A DNA stretch of 64,000 nucleotides from Ehretia macrophylla (GCA_037974665.1 CM075768.1:13383001-13447000), one strand, 5' to 3'. Shown: positions 49,550-62,507, counted from the stretch's first letter. The notes: generated from the sequence alone by a model not told the origin. Made by a program: numbers and translations.

Positions 49550-50825
49550 TGTTGTGCAAATTCTAACGTAAGTATACGTATCGCAACAAGTAATAAGGTA
49601 GTGAGTAAAGATCGTTCCCACGAGAATTGTGATTATTAATTACCGAAATTAGTTTAGCTCTACCTTTATTTGGACACCCAAGAATTGAGAGATTTTAGAT
49701 AAAAACTAAAAGCTACAGAACTTATAAAATTAACAATTTAAGCAATTACGAAATCAACAAAAGATGGTAATCCAATAATTAAAATACTCTAGGGTTTTCA
49801 AGTTCACCAAGATTAATCCTACTTGAATTTATTGATTTGAGTCAATTGATGTCTATTCCCTATGTTGCCAGCAATTTCACTAATGTGGTTATTAATCTAT
49901 CTCAAGCATCAATAACATGTTCCGATAAGCAAGCTAACTACATTTCTGTGATAACTGTGAACTTATGGAACTTATTAAGCCCTAGAAATTCAAGTGCTGC
50001 ACTAAATCTCATAAATATCTCTATCTTATGATGATTTAATGGTATCTCAAACGTGGTCTAATTTGATTATCATTTCTCAATCTCAAACCAAACCACAAAT
50101 CATGCAATTGTTGATCAGACAATCACATACATTAAGTTTAGAATGAAATACTCAACATAGAATTCGAATAGTTCATCAAATCAATTAAAACCAAAAGAAT
50201 TCAAGCATTCATAATCCACATACATCGTAGCCCTAGGAAAATAACTTAGAACAAATAACAAAATTAAATAACATCCAAAACATAGTACAAATCATGATAA
50301 GAGGGATAGAGAAAACTAGGATTTGGAGAAGAATCGTGGTAGAAGTCCGTCTCCGGATTGTTCTTCATCTTCAACTCGCGAATCCTCCGCTTTCTCTCTT
50401 GCTAGAACGTTTCTTTTCTCTCCCTAACGGCTGCCCTTTTTCAGTTACATCTGTTGATTTTTATTCTGCTAGGATCTTCCTTTCTTTTGTTTCTACCAAA
50501 AATAACCCTCCTGATGCGTAAGGAAATTTCCCATTTTTAACTCTTGTGATGTGGCGCAACTGCACTATGGCTGGTGCAAGGGCTCTACGACTGGTCAAAC
50601 ATAAATTAGTACAGCTTTCTTAACGCTCAACATTCTCTAGGCTTTAATACACGTTCCACCCTTGGTATTTCTCCCATTTTGCTCAGAAAACCAGTATTTG
50701 CTCATAGAAATTGCCTACATCACAAAACAATTGTAAAACCCATAAGATTGCTCCTATATTACTCGAGAATTAACACTATTAAGTAAAAAGGATGTTGAAA
50801 TAATATGTAAATTATACACTTAACA
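49550..50825 (-). repeat. 3' LTR of the Athila-like element
   Basis: It begins TGTTGTGCAAATTCTAACG in plus orientation and ends CACTTAACA. The minus strand starts TGTTAAGTGT. It is collinear with the right LTR and highly similar. Confidence 0.9.
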
Positions 50826-50840
50826 GATACCCCTAAACTT
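50826..50840 (-). other. polypurine tract of the Athila-like element
   Basis: The minus strand reads AAGTTTAGGGGTATC directly before the LTR start TGTTAAG. This purine-rich block primes plus-strand synthesis. Confidence 0.65.
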
Positions 50841-53640
50841 AACTTTTGCTTGTCCCCAAGTAAAAGTCACAATTAAAAGAGAAACAACCTTAAAATTAAA
50901 GACTCAACAAAATAACTCATAAAAGTAATGTTATAGGATAGTCCATTTTCACGGCCTCAGAAGTAGTTTTCAAAACTCAACTGCAAGGATTCTTTCAAAA
51001 ATCATGAGCACGAGGAATATCAACTTCAAAACAGGTTTCATCTTACTTCAAATCCTACAAGTGAGTGTGTGTATAGCTTCTATCCTAATCAATTGTACCC
51101 GGATGAGTTTATGCAAGGTAAGTAAATTGTCAATATTGATATTCTTTGTTAATTCATTTAGGACTTCATAGGCTTATTTTTCATGCCACTCTCCACTAAT
51201 GTAGGTTAGTCATAACATTAAAGATCATTAGGGTTTTATATTTGGTTGTAATGAATGGCTAGGGTCAAGGTAAGATAACGAATATCAATGTATGGCTAAA
51301 CTACTCGTAAGCACCCAACCATTCTAGGATTTTTAATGGAGCTCATGCCAACTCTCCTTCTCACACCCACAAATGGATCAACACATCTCATTCTTCTCTC
51401 ATTTTTTCTTTTTCTTTTTTTCCCTTCTTCATTCTCAACACTTTCTGAGTAAAGAGTTCACACTCCCCCAAACTTGCATTTTGGCATTGTAAAAACAAGA
51501 GATGTGACTTTTCTTTCTTTTCATTTTTTTATGGCATAAATTGTCTTTTTTTTTTAGAATTAAACTACAAGCAACTTTACCAAGTCACAACACTTTCCAT
51601 CCTTCCACCTAAACATAGCTCTAAATAACCCTCATGTAATGATCATATGCTACGAGTAGGAAGGTCATTATTCGGAAAACTAAACTTGAAAGGTTAGGGA
51701 AGATATTACTGGCTACACAAAGAAAGAAAAGGCTAATTCAGACTCAAAGGGGTAGACTAAGGATATTCAATTATTACACGGGTTGGCTTGAAAGGCTCAA
51801 ACTGTCCAAAGATGGCCAAAATTATTTATCTAATGCCATGTAACCTAGGATTTCGCCTTGAGTGACAATCAAACGAGTTCTAAAGTCCTATGATCATAGT
51901 TATCACTTAAACTCACATAAACCTTCTTTGAGCAAACAACATGACTAGGCGAGGCTAAGTGCACAATAAGTGGGGATTTTTAGTAAAACAAAATTATTTT
52001 TTCGTCAAACATTCTCATTACTAAACCGTCATTCAATTCTACTCATCATCGGCCTAATTTGTCATCCTTTAGCATCACTTTCTATTCTTTTGTTTTCTGA
52101 TTTTTGATTTTTTTAAAGAAATTCAATGTAAAAGGACATAACAAAACATCAAGAGAATAACAGTAAACAGACTCTAAACAGAACAAGTTAACTAGGTAGA
52201 CACCAAATAACCACCCCCAAACTTTAAAACGAGACATTGTCCTCAATGAGGAAAATTAAAGAAAAAGAAAAGAAAGCAAATGACTTCCCTGAATATCCTT
52301 GTCATTCATCTACCGAAGGGACCGGGGATGCTTCAGTTGGTGTGCATATTCATAGTTTTAGAATTCGAAGATGAGGCACCCAAAGACATACCCCTTTTTT
52401 GTTTGGATGTCATTGACACTTTGATATGCTAAACAATTTCTTCAGTCAACAACACCCAACACACAAAGTCTCAACCACAACAACTTTGTACTCAATCAAT
52501 AACATGACCCACATATTCAAACTACAATGCAACACATGTTCCTCAAATTGTAATATGCACACCACGACTCAATACTAAAGTCACAGCTCAATTGCAGAAC
52601 GGATAATGACCAATTATTTCCATAGTTCAATAGGCCCATCACACGTCAATTTATGCACAATAGCTTCCTTTTCTCTTTGATACCTTTAAGCAGACAAGTG
52701 GTGTGCATTCACAGTTCTCAATTTGCCCCCAATTGTATTCATAGTGTCACAAGCTCCCAAACATCATAAAATCAAAATGCACACCAGCCATGTCCATCAC
52801 AATTCAAATGGCTCACTTTAGTCACAAAACTATGCTCTAAACCTGAAATCCCTAAAATTCAGTCTTCTTTTCCACTTTCTTCTTTTTCTCATGGATTGAT
52901 GCTCAAAGAAGAGGAATGGTACTTACTTGTAAGCAAAAATCACGCTCAATTGCAATTGGGAAAGACGATTTCCGCCGCCTCAATTTCAATCGCGAAATCC
53001 ATGTCGTTGGAAAAGGTCCTGTTGATGTCGCGACTTACTCATTAGAGAGAAATAGAGGCATAATTTGGGCTTAGGGTTTTAGTGTGGGTGGATTTGAGGG
53101 TCTTGGTTTTGATGACGGAAAGAAGAATAAATAGCTTAGGTTTTTGTTTTCGGCTATAGGTTGTTGTGGATTTGTGTTTTGGTCTTAAGGTTTTGAGAGA
53201 GAGGTTTTGTGTTGTGAGTTTGGGTATTGACGGCGGAAAGGAGAAAAGTTAATCTTGATTTTCATTTTTTTTTTTGTGAACGTCAAACTGAATGACGCTA
53301 ATGCAGCTGCGCTGCGCCTATGCTCTCACAGTTCCTCAAGAACGTAACTTATAAACACCGTCAGCGCAGCTACACCATATTTTAGCGTAACAGTACTACC
53401 TCATAGATCTATTGCTTTTCTTTTCATCTCAAATGTGAGCATCCCCAGCAATCCAAACACCATTATTTGCGCATTTTCTCTCTAAATTGACCTGGTAGAG
53501 CTTCTGTTTCGCTTGTATTTCCCCAAACTTGTTCTTGAACCTAAAGTGACAAGAAAAATTAAAAGTTAAGTTTGACAACCATGACTTGAAAATTAACTAA
53601 AAAGGCAAACATAATATTAAAGAAAGAAGAGTAAGAAAAC
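50841..53640 (-). other. long non-coding 3' region of the Athila-like element
   Basis: About 2.8 kb between the integrase tail and the 3' LTR has no frame with recognisable motifs. Many Athila/Tat elements carry an env-like or untranslated region here. No envelope-like protein could be read in this copy. Confidence 0.6.
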
Positions 53641-53689
53641 TCGGGTTACCTCTCGAAAAGCATTTGTTTTAACGTTGACAGCCCGACGG

Positions 53690-54110
53690 AGCAATTTTTC
53701 ATGACAAGTTGAGGTGGACAACGGTCTTTTGCTTATCAAAACCATCATTCCAATAAATTTTCAACCGTTGACCTTGAATGTCCCCTTCTTTGTACGGGTG
53801 ACTTCTACAACGCCATAGGAAAACACCTTAGTCACAACAAAAGGCCCCGATCATCTTGACTTGTTTCTTCTAGGAAATTAGCAAAGTCGTGAATTGTATA
53901 AAAGTACTTGTTGCCCAGGAGAGAAATCTTTTCCCGAAATGGGTTTGTCATGCCAACTTTTATCATCTCTTTGTAACTTCTTGCATTCTCATTTGCTCCA
54001 TCACGGGATCTTTCTAGCTCATTCAACTGCAAGTGTATTTTCTTACCTGCAGCTTGCACATCTATGTGTAGTTGTTTAGTCGCCCAATATTCCTTGTGCT
54101 CCAATTCCAC
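53690..54110 (-). pseudogene. integrase C-terminal region joined to protease by deletion
   Basis: Minus-strand frame with HKEYWATKQLHIDVQAAGKK, LQLNELERSRDGANENARSY and, after a shift, a GPY/F-like SGPFVVTKVFSYGVVEVTRT and KGTFKVNG. In complete Athila elements this follows the RT, RNase H and integrase core by about 3 kb, yet here it follows the protease-RT linker (CFRIDAVKAIV...LDPLEASLL) directly. In-frame stops are present. Confidence 0.8.
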
Positions 54111-54714
54111 TAGAACAAAAGAGTCATCTTGTAACAGGCTAGCCTCCAAGGGATCCAATTGACCCCCATGGTTAGACACTATTGCTTTTACGGCATCAAT
54201 GCGAAAACAACTATCATTTGTCTTTGGGTACTTGAAAGCCTTGAACATTAAAGGTTACCTCTTCGTCTTGCACCCTTAGCCGTAACTCACCCTTTTGGAC
54301 ATCAATTAGCGTTCTCACAGTTGCTAAGAATGATCTTCCAAGAATAATGGGAATGTCCTTGTCTTCCTCCATATCAAATACTATGACATCTGCAGGGAAG
54401 ATGAATTTATCGACCTTAACGAGCACATCTTCAATGACTTCTCTGGGGTGCTTGAGTGAATGATCAGCTAATTATAGTGTTACAGTAGTGGGTCTTGCCT
54501 ATCTTAAACCAAGTTTCCTGAAAATAGACAAAGGCATTAAATTAATACTGGCACCCAAACTTGTGTCTATGAGCTTTTGTAACAACTTCTTTTGTAGGAT
54601 AAATTCATCTGTGAATGGTATGTTAATGTGAAGTTTCTTGAAGACTTCAAGAAACTTAGAAAACTGCTTATCAAGCTTATTTTTCTTTAGTCGTTGAGGG
54701 AACGATACTACCAA
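54111..54714 (-). pseudogene. Athila-type aspartic protease remnant
   Basis: Recognisable blocks are LGASINLMPLSIFRKLGL, DVLVKVDKFIFPADVIVFDM, IPIILGRSFLAT and DVQKGELRLRVQDEEVTFNV. The family motif before LGASINLMP is C-D-LGAS; here it reads DTSLGAS after a shortened upstream part (QKKLLQKLID), so the catalytic context is damaged. TAG/TAA stops lie after RKLGLR and in VTL-stop-LADHS. A shift near 54240 separates it from the CFRIDAV linker. Confidence 0.8.
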
Positions 54715-54723
54715 AGATGGCTC

Positions 54724-56309
54724 CTAAGGAGGTTGTGGCTGATCTTCCACTTTCTCTTCATCTCTCTTCTCATTCTTCGCTTCGCCTTTTTCATTCTTCT
54801 TGGCTCTCACAGGTTCCTCTAATTCTTTACCACTTCTTAAAGTGATCGCTTTGCAATGCTCCGTGCCATCTTTTCTAGGATTCACCTCAAAAGTACTAGG
54901 TAAACTTCTTTGTTGCCTTTTAGAAAACAAAGTCGCCATTTGACTAAGTTGTACCTTTAAGTTTCTGATTTGTGCGGATTGGTTCTAGAGGGCAGTTCTA
55001 GTTTCATTCATAAACTGAGTCTAAGAGTTAGCCAACTATGTCTGCGAGGTCGCCAATTGAGTCATTACCTCATCTAAATTCACCTTCTTCTCTGGTAATG
55101 GTTTCTCATGTTCAGGATGCAACACATTTTGCGTATTCTTGTATGACAAATTTGGATGGTAACGCAATCCTGGATTATCTTTGTTAGAATATTGATTGTG
55201 TTACTGTCCATTAAAGCTTCCCACATATTGTGATTGTTCTGATGCGGCTTGTGCAAATAGATTTCCCACCTAGCATTCTGAGCTATAATGTGCGTCCACA
55301 GCAAAATTCACATACCATCGTCACCGCCTGAATATCATTAGTTGTCACTTAATTGTTTTGTAGCTGTTTAGCGAGACTGTCAATTTTTCTGTCAAAGCAG
55401 TTATGGCATCAATCTCATGGACCCTAGATGTCTTCTTCGACGTGACTCTCTCATTTTTCCATTGAAGATTATTCAAGACAATATTTTTAAGCAACTCCTA
55501 AGCTTTATTTGGTGTCTTATTCATCAGAGCTCCTCCTGCTGATGCTTCAATCAAAGTTCTCGTGGTACAATTATCATCCCATTGTAAAATTTATGAACTT
55601 GCATCCACTTGGGTACTCCATGATTAGGACATTTCCTCAACGGCGCTTTATACATTTCCCATGCTTTACACAAAGTTTCTCCTTCATGCTGAGTGAAATT
55701 ATTGATTTCAATGCACAGTTTCACTGTCTTGCCAGGTGAAAAGAATCTAGACAAAAAATTTTGCACCAAATCATCCCATGTGGTGATTGAATCCGAAGGC
55801 AGCGAATTCAACCACTCCGTGGCTTAATCCCTCAAGGAGAAATGAAACAAGCGAAGGTGCAAAACTTCATCAGTGACTCCATTGTACTTAACACTCCCAC
55901 ATACTTCTAACAAATTCACAATATGCTGATTAAGATCTTCAGAAGGTAGTCTATGAAATTGAATATTTTGAATCAACTGCAGAGTTACTGACTTCAACTC
56001 AAAATTGTTTGCCTGAATCGCTAGCCTTCTAATCACAAGCTATATACCTATAGGTGGTATTGCATAATCTCGTAGTGTTCTAGGCGGATTTTCTTGATCA
56101 TTTTCTTCCTGTCTTAGCACAATTTCAGCCATGGTTTCCTGCAATTGGTGGACAGTAGGTCTTTGCTCATTTATATTCTTTCGACATGTACGCTCTATCT
56201 CAGGATCAAAAGGCAACAATTTGCTAATTCTCAACTTTCGCATGCACCTAAAAAGAATATGTTCCTGAAACACAAGGAACCCAAAATAAGAAAACAAAAA
56301 ACAAAACAA
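54724..56309 (-). pseudogene. Athila-type gag with several in-frame stops
   Basis: Reading order on the minus strand: RTLRDYAIPPIGI-stop, NNFELKSVTLQLIQN...FHRLPSEDLNQHI, WLNSLPSDSITTWDDLVQNF, LSRFFSPGKTVKLCIEINNF, a zinc-knuckle-like CxxC area, and MATLFSKRQQRSLPSTFEVN with CKAITLRSGKELEEP. The frame is largely continuous; breaks are mostly Q/W codons turned into stops (for example LRD-stop-ATEWL, KA-stop-ELLKN, NGQ-stop-HNQY, NS-stop-TQF). Gag would form the particle. Confidence 0.85.
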
Positions 56310-56362
56310 AATAAAATCAAAGTAAAATTAAAGCCATTTGGTATCGATATTAATAATTGACA

Positions 56363-56383
56363 CAATCCCCGGCATCGGCGACA
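56363..56383 (-). other. tRNA-Asp-type primer-binding site
   Basis: The minus strand reads TGTCGCCGATGCCGGGGATT, close to the TGGCGCCGTTGCCGGGGATT used by Athila/Tat elements. It lies six bases inside the LTR end at 56390. Confidence 0.8.
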
Positions 56384-56389
56384 AAAACT

Positions 56390-57664
56390 TGTTGTGCAAA
56401 ATCTAACGCAAGTATACGTATTACAACAAGTAATAAAGTAGTGAGTAAAGATCATTCCCACGAGGACTGTGATTACTAATTATTGAAATTAGTTAGCTTT
56501 ACCTTTATTTGGATACCCAAGAATTGAGAGATTTTAGATAAAAACTAAAAGCTTTGAAACTTATAAAATTAACAACTTAAGCAATTACAAAATCAACAAA
56601 AGATGGTAATCCAATAATTAAAATGATCTAGGGTTTCTGATTTCACCAAGATTAATCCTACTTGAATCTATTGATTTGAATCAATTGATGTATATTCCCT
56701 ATGTTGCCAGCAATTTTACTAATGTGGTTATTAATCTATCTCAAGCATCAATAACATGTTTCGATAAGCAAGTTAACTACATCTCTATGATAACTGTGAA
56801 CTTATAGAACTTATTAAGCTCTAGAAATTCAAGTGCTACACTAAATCTCATAAATATCTCTATCTTATGATGATTTAATGGTATTTCAAACATGGTCTAA
56901 TTTGATTATCATTTCTCTGTCTCAAACCAAACCACAAATCATGCAATTGTTGGTCAGGCAATCACGAGCATTAAGTTGAGAATGAAATACTTAACATAGA
57001 ATTGGAATAGTTCATCAAATCAATTAAAACTAAAAGAATTCAAGCATTCATAATTCGGCTACATTGTAGCCCTAGAAAAATAACTTAGAACATAATAACA
57101 AAATTAAATAAAATCCAAAACATAGTGCAAATCATGATAAGAGATATAGAGAAAACTAGGATTTGGAGAAGAATCATGGTAGAAGTCCATTTCTGAATTG
57201 TTCTCCATCTTCAACTCGTGAATCATCCGTTTTCTCTCTTACTATAACGTTTCTTTTCTCTCCCAGACGGCCGCCCTTTTTCAATCACATCTGTTGCTTT
57301 TTATTTTGTTAAGGTTTTCCTTTCTTTTGTCTCTGCCAAAAATAACCCTATTGATGTATAAGGAATTTCCCATTTTAAACTCTTGTGACGTTGGGCAGTT
57401 GAGCTATGGCTTGTGCAAGGGCGCTACGACTTGTCAAACGTAAATAAGCACAGCTTCCTTAACGCTCAATATTCTCCAGGCTTTAATATACGTTCCACCC
57501 TTGGTATTTCTCCCATTTTGTTCAGAATATCAGTCTTTGCTCATAGAAATTGCCTACATCACAAAACAATTGCAAAACCCATAAGATTGCTCTTATATTA
57601 CTCAAGAATTAATACTATTAAGTAAACAGGGCGTTGAAATAATATGTAAATTAAACACCCAACT
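56390..57664 (-). repeat. 5' LTR of the Athila-like element
   Basis: Collinear with the left LTR. Its minus-strand start has mutated (AGTTGGGTGT instead of TGTTAAGTGT). GACCT follows. Confidence 0.9.
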
Positions 57665-57669
57665 GACCT

Positions 57670-58130
57670 AGCCACAAAGGAGCCTTCAACAACACTATCA
57701 GAAATGGTGGTCAACGAACTAGGGGAAAAAACTAGCGACCGAAGATAAAGCTGGAGAAGCAGTGTATCGAGGTTGAACCACCATCGTCGTCGAACAAGCA
57801 CTGCACCTACCATTGAAAGACAAACACCATTCATACAAACAAAGATTGTACAAAACTAATTTAACCCAACAGAGAGAACGGGGAAGAGAGAGAGAAAGAT
57901 GAAAGGAAATATACACCAACAAAGAAAGGAAACGGAAAAGAAAAAGGTGTTTTGGCTAACGACTAGAGCACTAAGAGCAAGATGCCCGAAAGAGCTCACC
58001 AAGACAATAACCGTTGAGAGAAAAATGGAGAGAAAAAGAGAGAGAGAGAAGAACTCTCGAGTGCACCGCTTATAAGATTGACTTAAGTGTAATGACAATC
58101 TCTCTTACCCCCACATTCAATAAAATAGGT
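57670..58130 (-). other. right continuation of the sequence split by the Athila-like element, unassigned
   Basis: The insertion split a minus-strand-biased region whose left part ends at 49549. The right part has pyrimidine-rich minus-strand sequence (CTCTCTCTCTTTTTCTCTCC near 58020-58040) and a short open frame MVGAVLVRRRWWFNLDTLLL (57834 downward). It could be the 5' leader and first codons of a gene or element. No family is recognised. Confidence 0.25.
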
Positions 58131-58164
58131 CATGTGTGGGCAACCACTAAGTGGGAAAATTTTC

Positions 58165-58480
58165 TGTTAGCCTGAGGTTTTCAAATCTCATATTTTGATA
58201 ATAATTAAATCTTAATCATATGGTAGAGATTAACTAATCATGATTAGTACAAGTATTGTAATGCTTGAATGTGTTTCATAGAAATTGAGAAGATCAAGCT
58301 TATGGATTCAACTATGTCAAGATAATCTCACTGAAAACTCAACATACATGTTCAAATACCTAAAGTGATGAAGATCGTTGTACATAAACTTTGTTTAAAG
58401 TTCAAGATACGCTCATCCAAGTCAAGATCTTACCCTTGAAGATTGAAGATGGAGTAACAGAGAATGAGATGTGGAGTCAC
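58165..58480 (+). repeat. left part of an outer LTR-like sequence
   Basis: It starts TGTTAGCCTGAGGTTTTC and continues to the insertion point of the Copia element at 58481. Its probable continuation is at 62508-64000. The start resembles that of SIRE-type Copia LTRs from memory, which needs a search. No flanking duplication was identified. Confidence 0.35.
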
Positions 58481-59421
58481 TGTTCGGAATAGTATACCCA
58501 AAAGACTACTAGCACTTAGTCAAAAACATATTTGGATGATTTGCAATAAGATAATTAATGTCATCATATTTATATGAGCATATTTATCTCAATTATATGG
58601 ATTGACATATGTATATATGTGAATATAAGGTCCTTGATACAAGTGTTAACTGAGGTATGTGGTGGTTACGTACAGAAGGTCTAAGTCATGGTTACTTGTA
58701 AGCAAAATTATTTTGTCCATAACTTAATAATAAAGTGAGCACTTTACTATGGTAGAAGTTATAGTGGAATAAATTCCCTTTGTAGTGGGATGGTTTGCCT
58801 TGATCATAGATTTGTTCCAAACTTATTACGCTTATGTATAAGTATGCATTGGATAGACCCCGTAGATGTGAACTCTAAATACGTACTATCAAATATAAAG
58901 TCCATTTAAACTTACAAGTTTCTAAGTGGGCCATTACTATTAATTTTGAGCATATGTGGATGAACCGACGAAGTCGAATATTTGCACTTTGAGCCATTAT
59001 GGTGTGGTCTAAATGTTTAGGTCACTTACTCTATGGTTTGGGTATATAGGACTTGATTAGAAGGGACATGCATATACAATAAGGAGTCTATACATTAATC
59101 ACTCCCTTAGAATGATTGAAGCTAGATCATCCTAAATCTATGCGCACAGTAACACAAGATGTGTTGAATGTTACACTTGTGGGTCGCTCCCATGATCAAG
59201 TGGATAACTTCCGGAGGATAGTTGGATTGTGGATAAGAGGTTCTAAGGAAACAAGATGTAGTCAAAGAGGTGATAGTACACTTCGGGAACCTGCCTTTGA
59301 CTATGAGTGAGTATAGAGGGGCAGAGTGTTCAAGACAACACTTAGTTGGTCAAAAGACAAAGCGTCATGTATAAATTGACTAATTTTTATTTAATCAGTA
59401 AAGGGAGATTCGCTCTGGAAA
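58481..59421 (+). repeat. 5' LTR of the 58.5-kb Copia element
   Basis: A 941-bp repeat collinear with 61574-62507. Short ORFs (for example 59116-59310) are present in both LTRs but have no protein motifs and are treated as non-coding. Confidence 0.8.
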
Positions 59422-59434
59422 TTGGCATTAGAGC

Positions 59435-61573
59435 GATGGTTTGGGTTGTTGCTGTTGGAATGATTATCTTGCTTAGAGATTTATTTTAGACAATTTTATC
59501 ATGTTCCAGACAATTACAGTTTTAAGTTTTGATGTTTACTTTAAGTATTGTTTTGTTAACTTTCACACTGGTTTATTCATTAAATATAAAGTTTTTTTAA
59601 AGTCTGCAAGTATACATGATATATATGTTTGTCTTATCTCTATTTTCCAACATGCAAAAATGTTTCTGAAAAACTCAAGTTTCTTTTAGATAGACTTCGT
59701 TTACCAATAACTTATACTTGTATAACCTATGGTTCGAGTTGTGTAAACCTAGATGGATTCAGAGTTTGGATTGAGGATGAGCTCTTGGGCTCATCATAAC
59801 TCAAATCAAAGGCTTGAGATGAATCTAGCTTAAGAAAAAACATGTCTGAAAGGCCATATTTTTTTTCTAGAGGCATAGGACAAGGGAAAAGTTGGGTTGG
59901 TGCACACTGATATATGTGGTGGATCCATGAGCACACCAAAACTAGAAGGGATAGCCTCTCTTGGGTAAGTTCGAATGGTAATCATGTACAACAGGAAATT
60001 GTGTCTTAGTTAAATACACCTAGTAGTCCTTAGCGGAATAGTGTATCTAAGAAACAAAATCAAACCTACAAGATATGGGAATATCCATGATTGAGTAGTG
60101 AGACTCTACCCAAATTGGCAATTGGGTATAAACTTTTGAAATAGTTACACATATCCTAAATTAAGTGCCTTCAAGGTCAGTACTTACGACACCTTGAGAT
60201 ATGTGGACGGGCTGCAAAGCCTAGTATTAGGCACATCCACATATGGGGCGTCTAGCTTAAGTACTAAGCTATTTAGCATCCTGGCTAATATTGTAAATTT
60301 AATATGTGTTTTTTAATAGATAATTCTAAAAGAACTGGAAATGGAATTACTATCATTCTAAGGAGCAAATTATACTAATAAGTATCATGCTAGATACTTG
60401 GGAAGTTATGATAGTAGATTCTATCAAGGAGTTAATTTAAGAAACTAAATACTGGGATAGATTTTCACTATACCTGCACCCTTAGACAAAACAGCGAATT
60501 CCTTGAAGTACTATGAAGCCTTGTCGTAGTGGGAAAATAAGAAAATAACCGGATTGATATAGAAAGTCTTTTGAGACAGTTTCCATTCAAGATTGACTTA
60601 CCCACTAGAAACGATGAAACAATAATAGTTTAGTTGTTGACACTAAATAGTGGATTTATAGTTGATTTTCAACTTAGTCTGGAATCTTGTAATTATACCA
60701 GGATAAAGGTAGAACCCTTAGTGTATGACAAAACATAGGAATTAGATATCAGTGGGCAGTACAGTTAGGCTAGTGATGAAAATGATACACTCTTGAAGAG
60801 AGTATCAATCATGTGGAGACTTTTACAGAGGTAGCCATACTGTAGTTCATAGGAATTTTCCTTGTCATCGTTATTTACGGGATATGGCAAGTAGACGTCA
60901 ATGATGTTTTCCTTTACAGGAAGCTTGACAAATGCATCAAAAAGATACAACCAGAAAAATCCGTTATGAGGTATTGAAATGTAGCAGTGAAACTTTTGGG
61001 TTTGAGCTAAGACGGTGATGGACCTTGTGTCTACTAGGAAAAGGAATAACTAAGCTGTTTGAATAAATATCTGTGAAAATTTGACTATCTTCTTAAGAGA
61101 TTTTATGTAGTGGACATATGAGATGTTAGCTATGTTCTGGAGGATAATCTCATATGAGATTATTCAAACAAGGAACTAACATTGTCCTAGGTTGCATAAA
61201 TTAAGAAAATATTGGATAAGTTTAGCATGCTTAGAAAGTAAGCATGTGGTAAACTCCAGTCAAATTTAGGATAAGCTCACTAGGTAGTAGCAAAACATAT
61301 ATTCTAGTATCTTTGGAGAATGAAAGATTATATGCTTATCTACCTGGATAGTATAACAAAGCACTTAAGTAGAGAATCATGTGAAATGCAAGATTTATTG
61401 AGATAAGTTTCACTAATCCAATAATTCTTTTACAGAAGGGATTTAGTGATGGAATTGCCTTTGTGACATCTCTTAGCTAGTCCTCTTGCTATGACTCTTT
61501 CGAAGAAATGTATTTTTTGTAGATATTGAGCCTGTGAGGATTAGGCTAGTGCTCTTTCGTGCAAGTAAGAGTT
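59435..61573 (+). pseudogene. Copia pol remnants (integrase and RT fragments)
   Basis: Fragments in scattered frames are an integrase start with VHTDICGG (about 59895-59930), an RT motif YGIWQVDVNDVFLYRKLDKC (about 60870-60940, corresponding to the VDVKTAFLNGxL block) and a segment with VLGIKIIR-like sequence followed by SNKELTLSQVA (about 61130-61200). The internal region is only 2.1 kb, so large parts of gag and pol are deleted. Confidence 0.6.
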
Positions 61574-62507
61574 TGTTGGGAATGATATGCCCAAAAGACC
61601 ACTAGCACTTAGTCAAAATTATATCTGGATGATTTGCAATAAGATAATTAGTGTCATCATATTTATATGAGCATATTTCTCTCAATTATGTGGATTGAGA
61701 TAGGTATATATGTGAATATAAGGTCCTTGCTACAAGTGTTGACTTAGGTATGTGGTGGTTACGTACATAAGGTTTAAGTCATGGTTACTTGTAAGCAGAC
61801 TTATTTTGTCCATAACTTAGTAGTAATGTTAGGCACTTTACTATGGTAGAAGTTATAGTGGAATAAGTTCCCCTTGCAGTGGGGTAGTTTTTCTTGATCA
61901 TGGATTTGTTCCAAACTTATTACGCTTATGCATGAGTATGCATTGGATGAACCCTGTAGGTGTGAACTCTAAATACGTACTATCAAAGAAAGAATCCACT
62001 TATACCTACAAGCTTCTAAGTGGATCATTGCTCTTAATCTTGAGCATATGTGGATGAACCGACGAAGTCGAATACTTGCACTTTGAGCCATTATGGGTGT
62101 GGTCTAAATGTTTAGGTCACCTACTCTGTAGTTTAGGTGTATAGGACTTGATTAGAAGGGACATGCATATGCAATACGGAGTCTATACATTAATCACTCC
62201 CTTAGAATGATCCAAGGTAGATCATCTTGAATCTGTGCGCACAGTAACACTAGATGTGATGGATGTTACACTTGTGGGTCACTCCCGTGATCAAGTGGAT
62301 AACTTCTGGAGGATGGTTGGATTGGCGATTAAAGGTTCTAAAGAGACAAGATGTAGTCAAAGATGTGATAGTACGCTTCGGGAACCTACCTTTGACTATG
62401 AGTGAGTATAGAAGAGCAGAGTGTTCAAGACAACACTTAGTTGCTCAAAAGACAAAGCGTCATGTATAGATTGATTAACTCCTGTTTAATCAGTAATTAT
62501 CCTGGAA
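61574..62507 (+). repeat. 3' LTR of the 58.5-kb Copia element
   Basis: A 934-bp copy of the left LTR. Differences are scattered substitutions and small indels, more than in the Athila LTR pair by eye, so this element looks older. Confidence 0.8.

Larger units (their letters stand above)
49550..57664 (-). mobile_element. Athila-like Ty3/gypsy element lacking RT, RNase H and integrase core
   Basis: LTRs 49550-50825 and 56390-57664 (1276 and 1275 bp) are flanked by a perfect GACCT duplication (49545-49549, 57665-57669). A tRNA-Asp-type primer site lies inside the right LTR and a purine tract inside the left LTR, so the element reads on the minus strand. Gag (about 56310-54720), protease (about 54714-54110) and then only the integrase C-terminus (about 54110-53690) are present. 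A long non-coding 3' region (50840-53640) precedes the 3' LTR, as in Athila elements. It could be mobilised only by proteins from related elements. Confidence 0.9.
58481..62507 (+). mobile_element. decayed plus-strand Ty1/copia element with about 940-bp LTRs
   Basis: Direct repeats 58481-59421 (TGTTCGGAATAGTATACCC) and 61574-62507 (TGTTGGGAATGATATGCCC) share long identical blocks such as ACTAGCACTTAGTCAAAA and ATGTGGATGAACCGACGAAG. A tRNA-Met-like primer site follows the left LTR (59423-59434, TGGCATTAGAGC). The internal 2.1 kb holds broken Copia pol pieces. No matching target duplication was seen, so the ends may be off by a few bases. Confidence 0.8.

Noticed and set aside
51000-53600. Envelope-like gene in the Athila 3' region
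   Set aside because: No frame longer than background and no signal or membrane segments could be followed on the minus strand.
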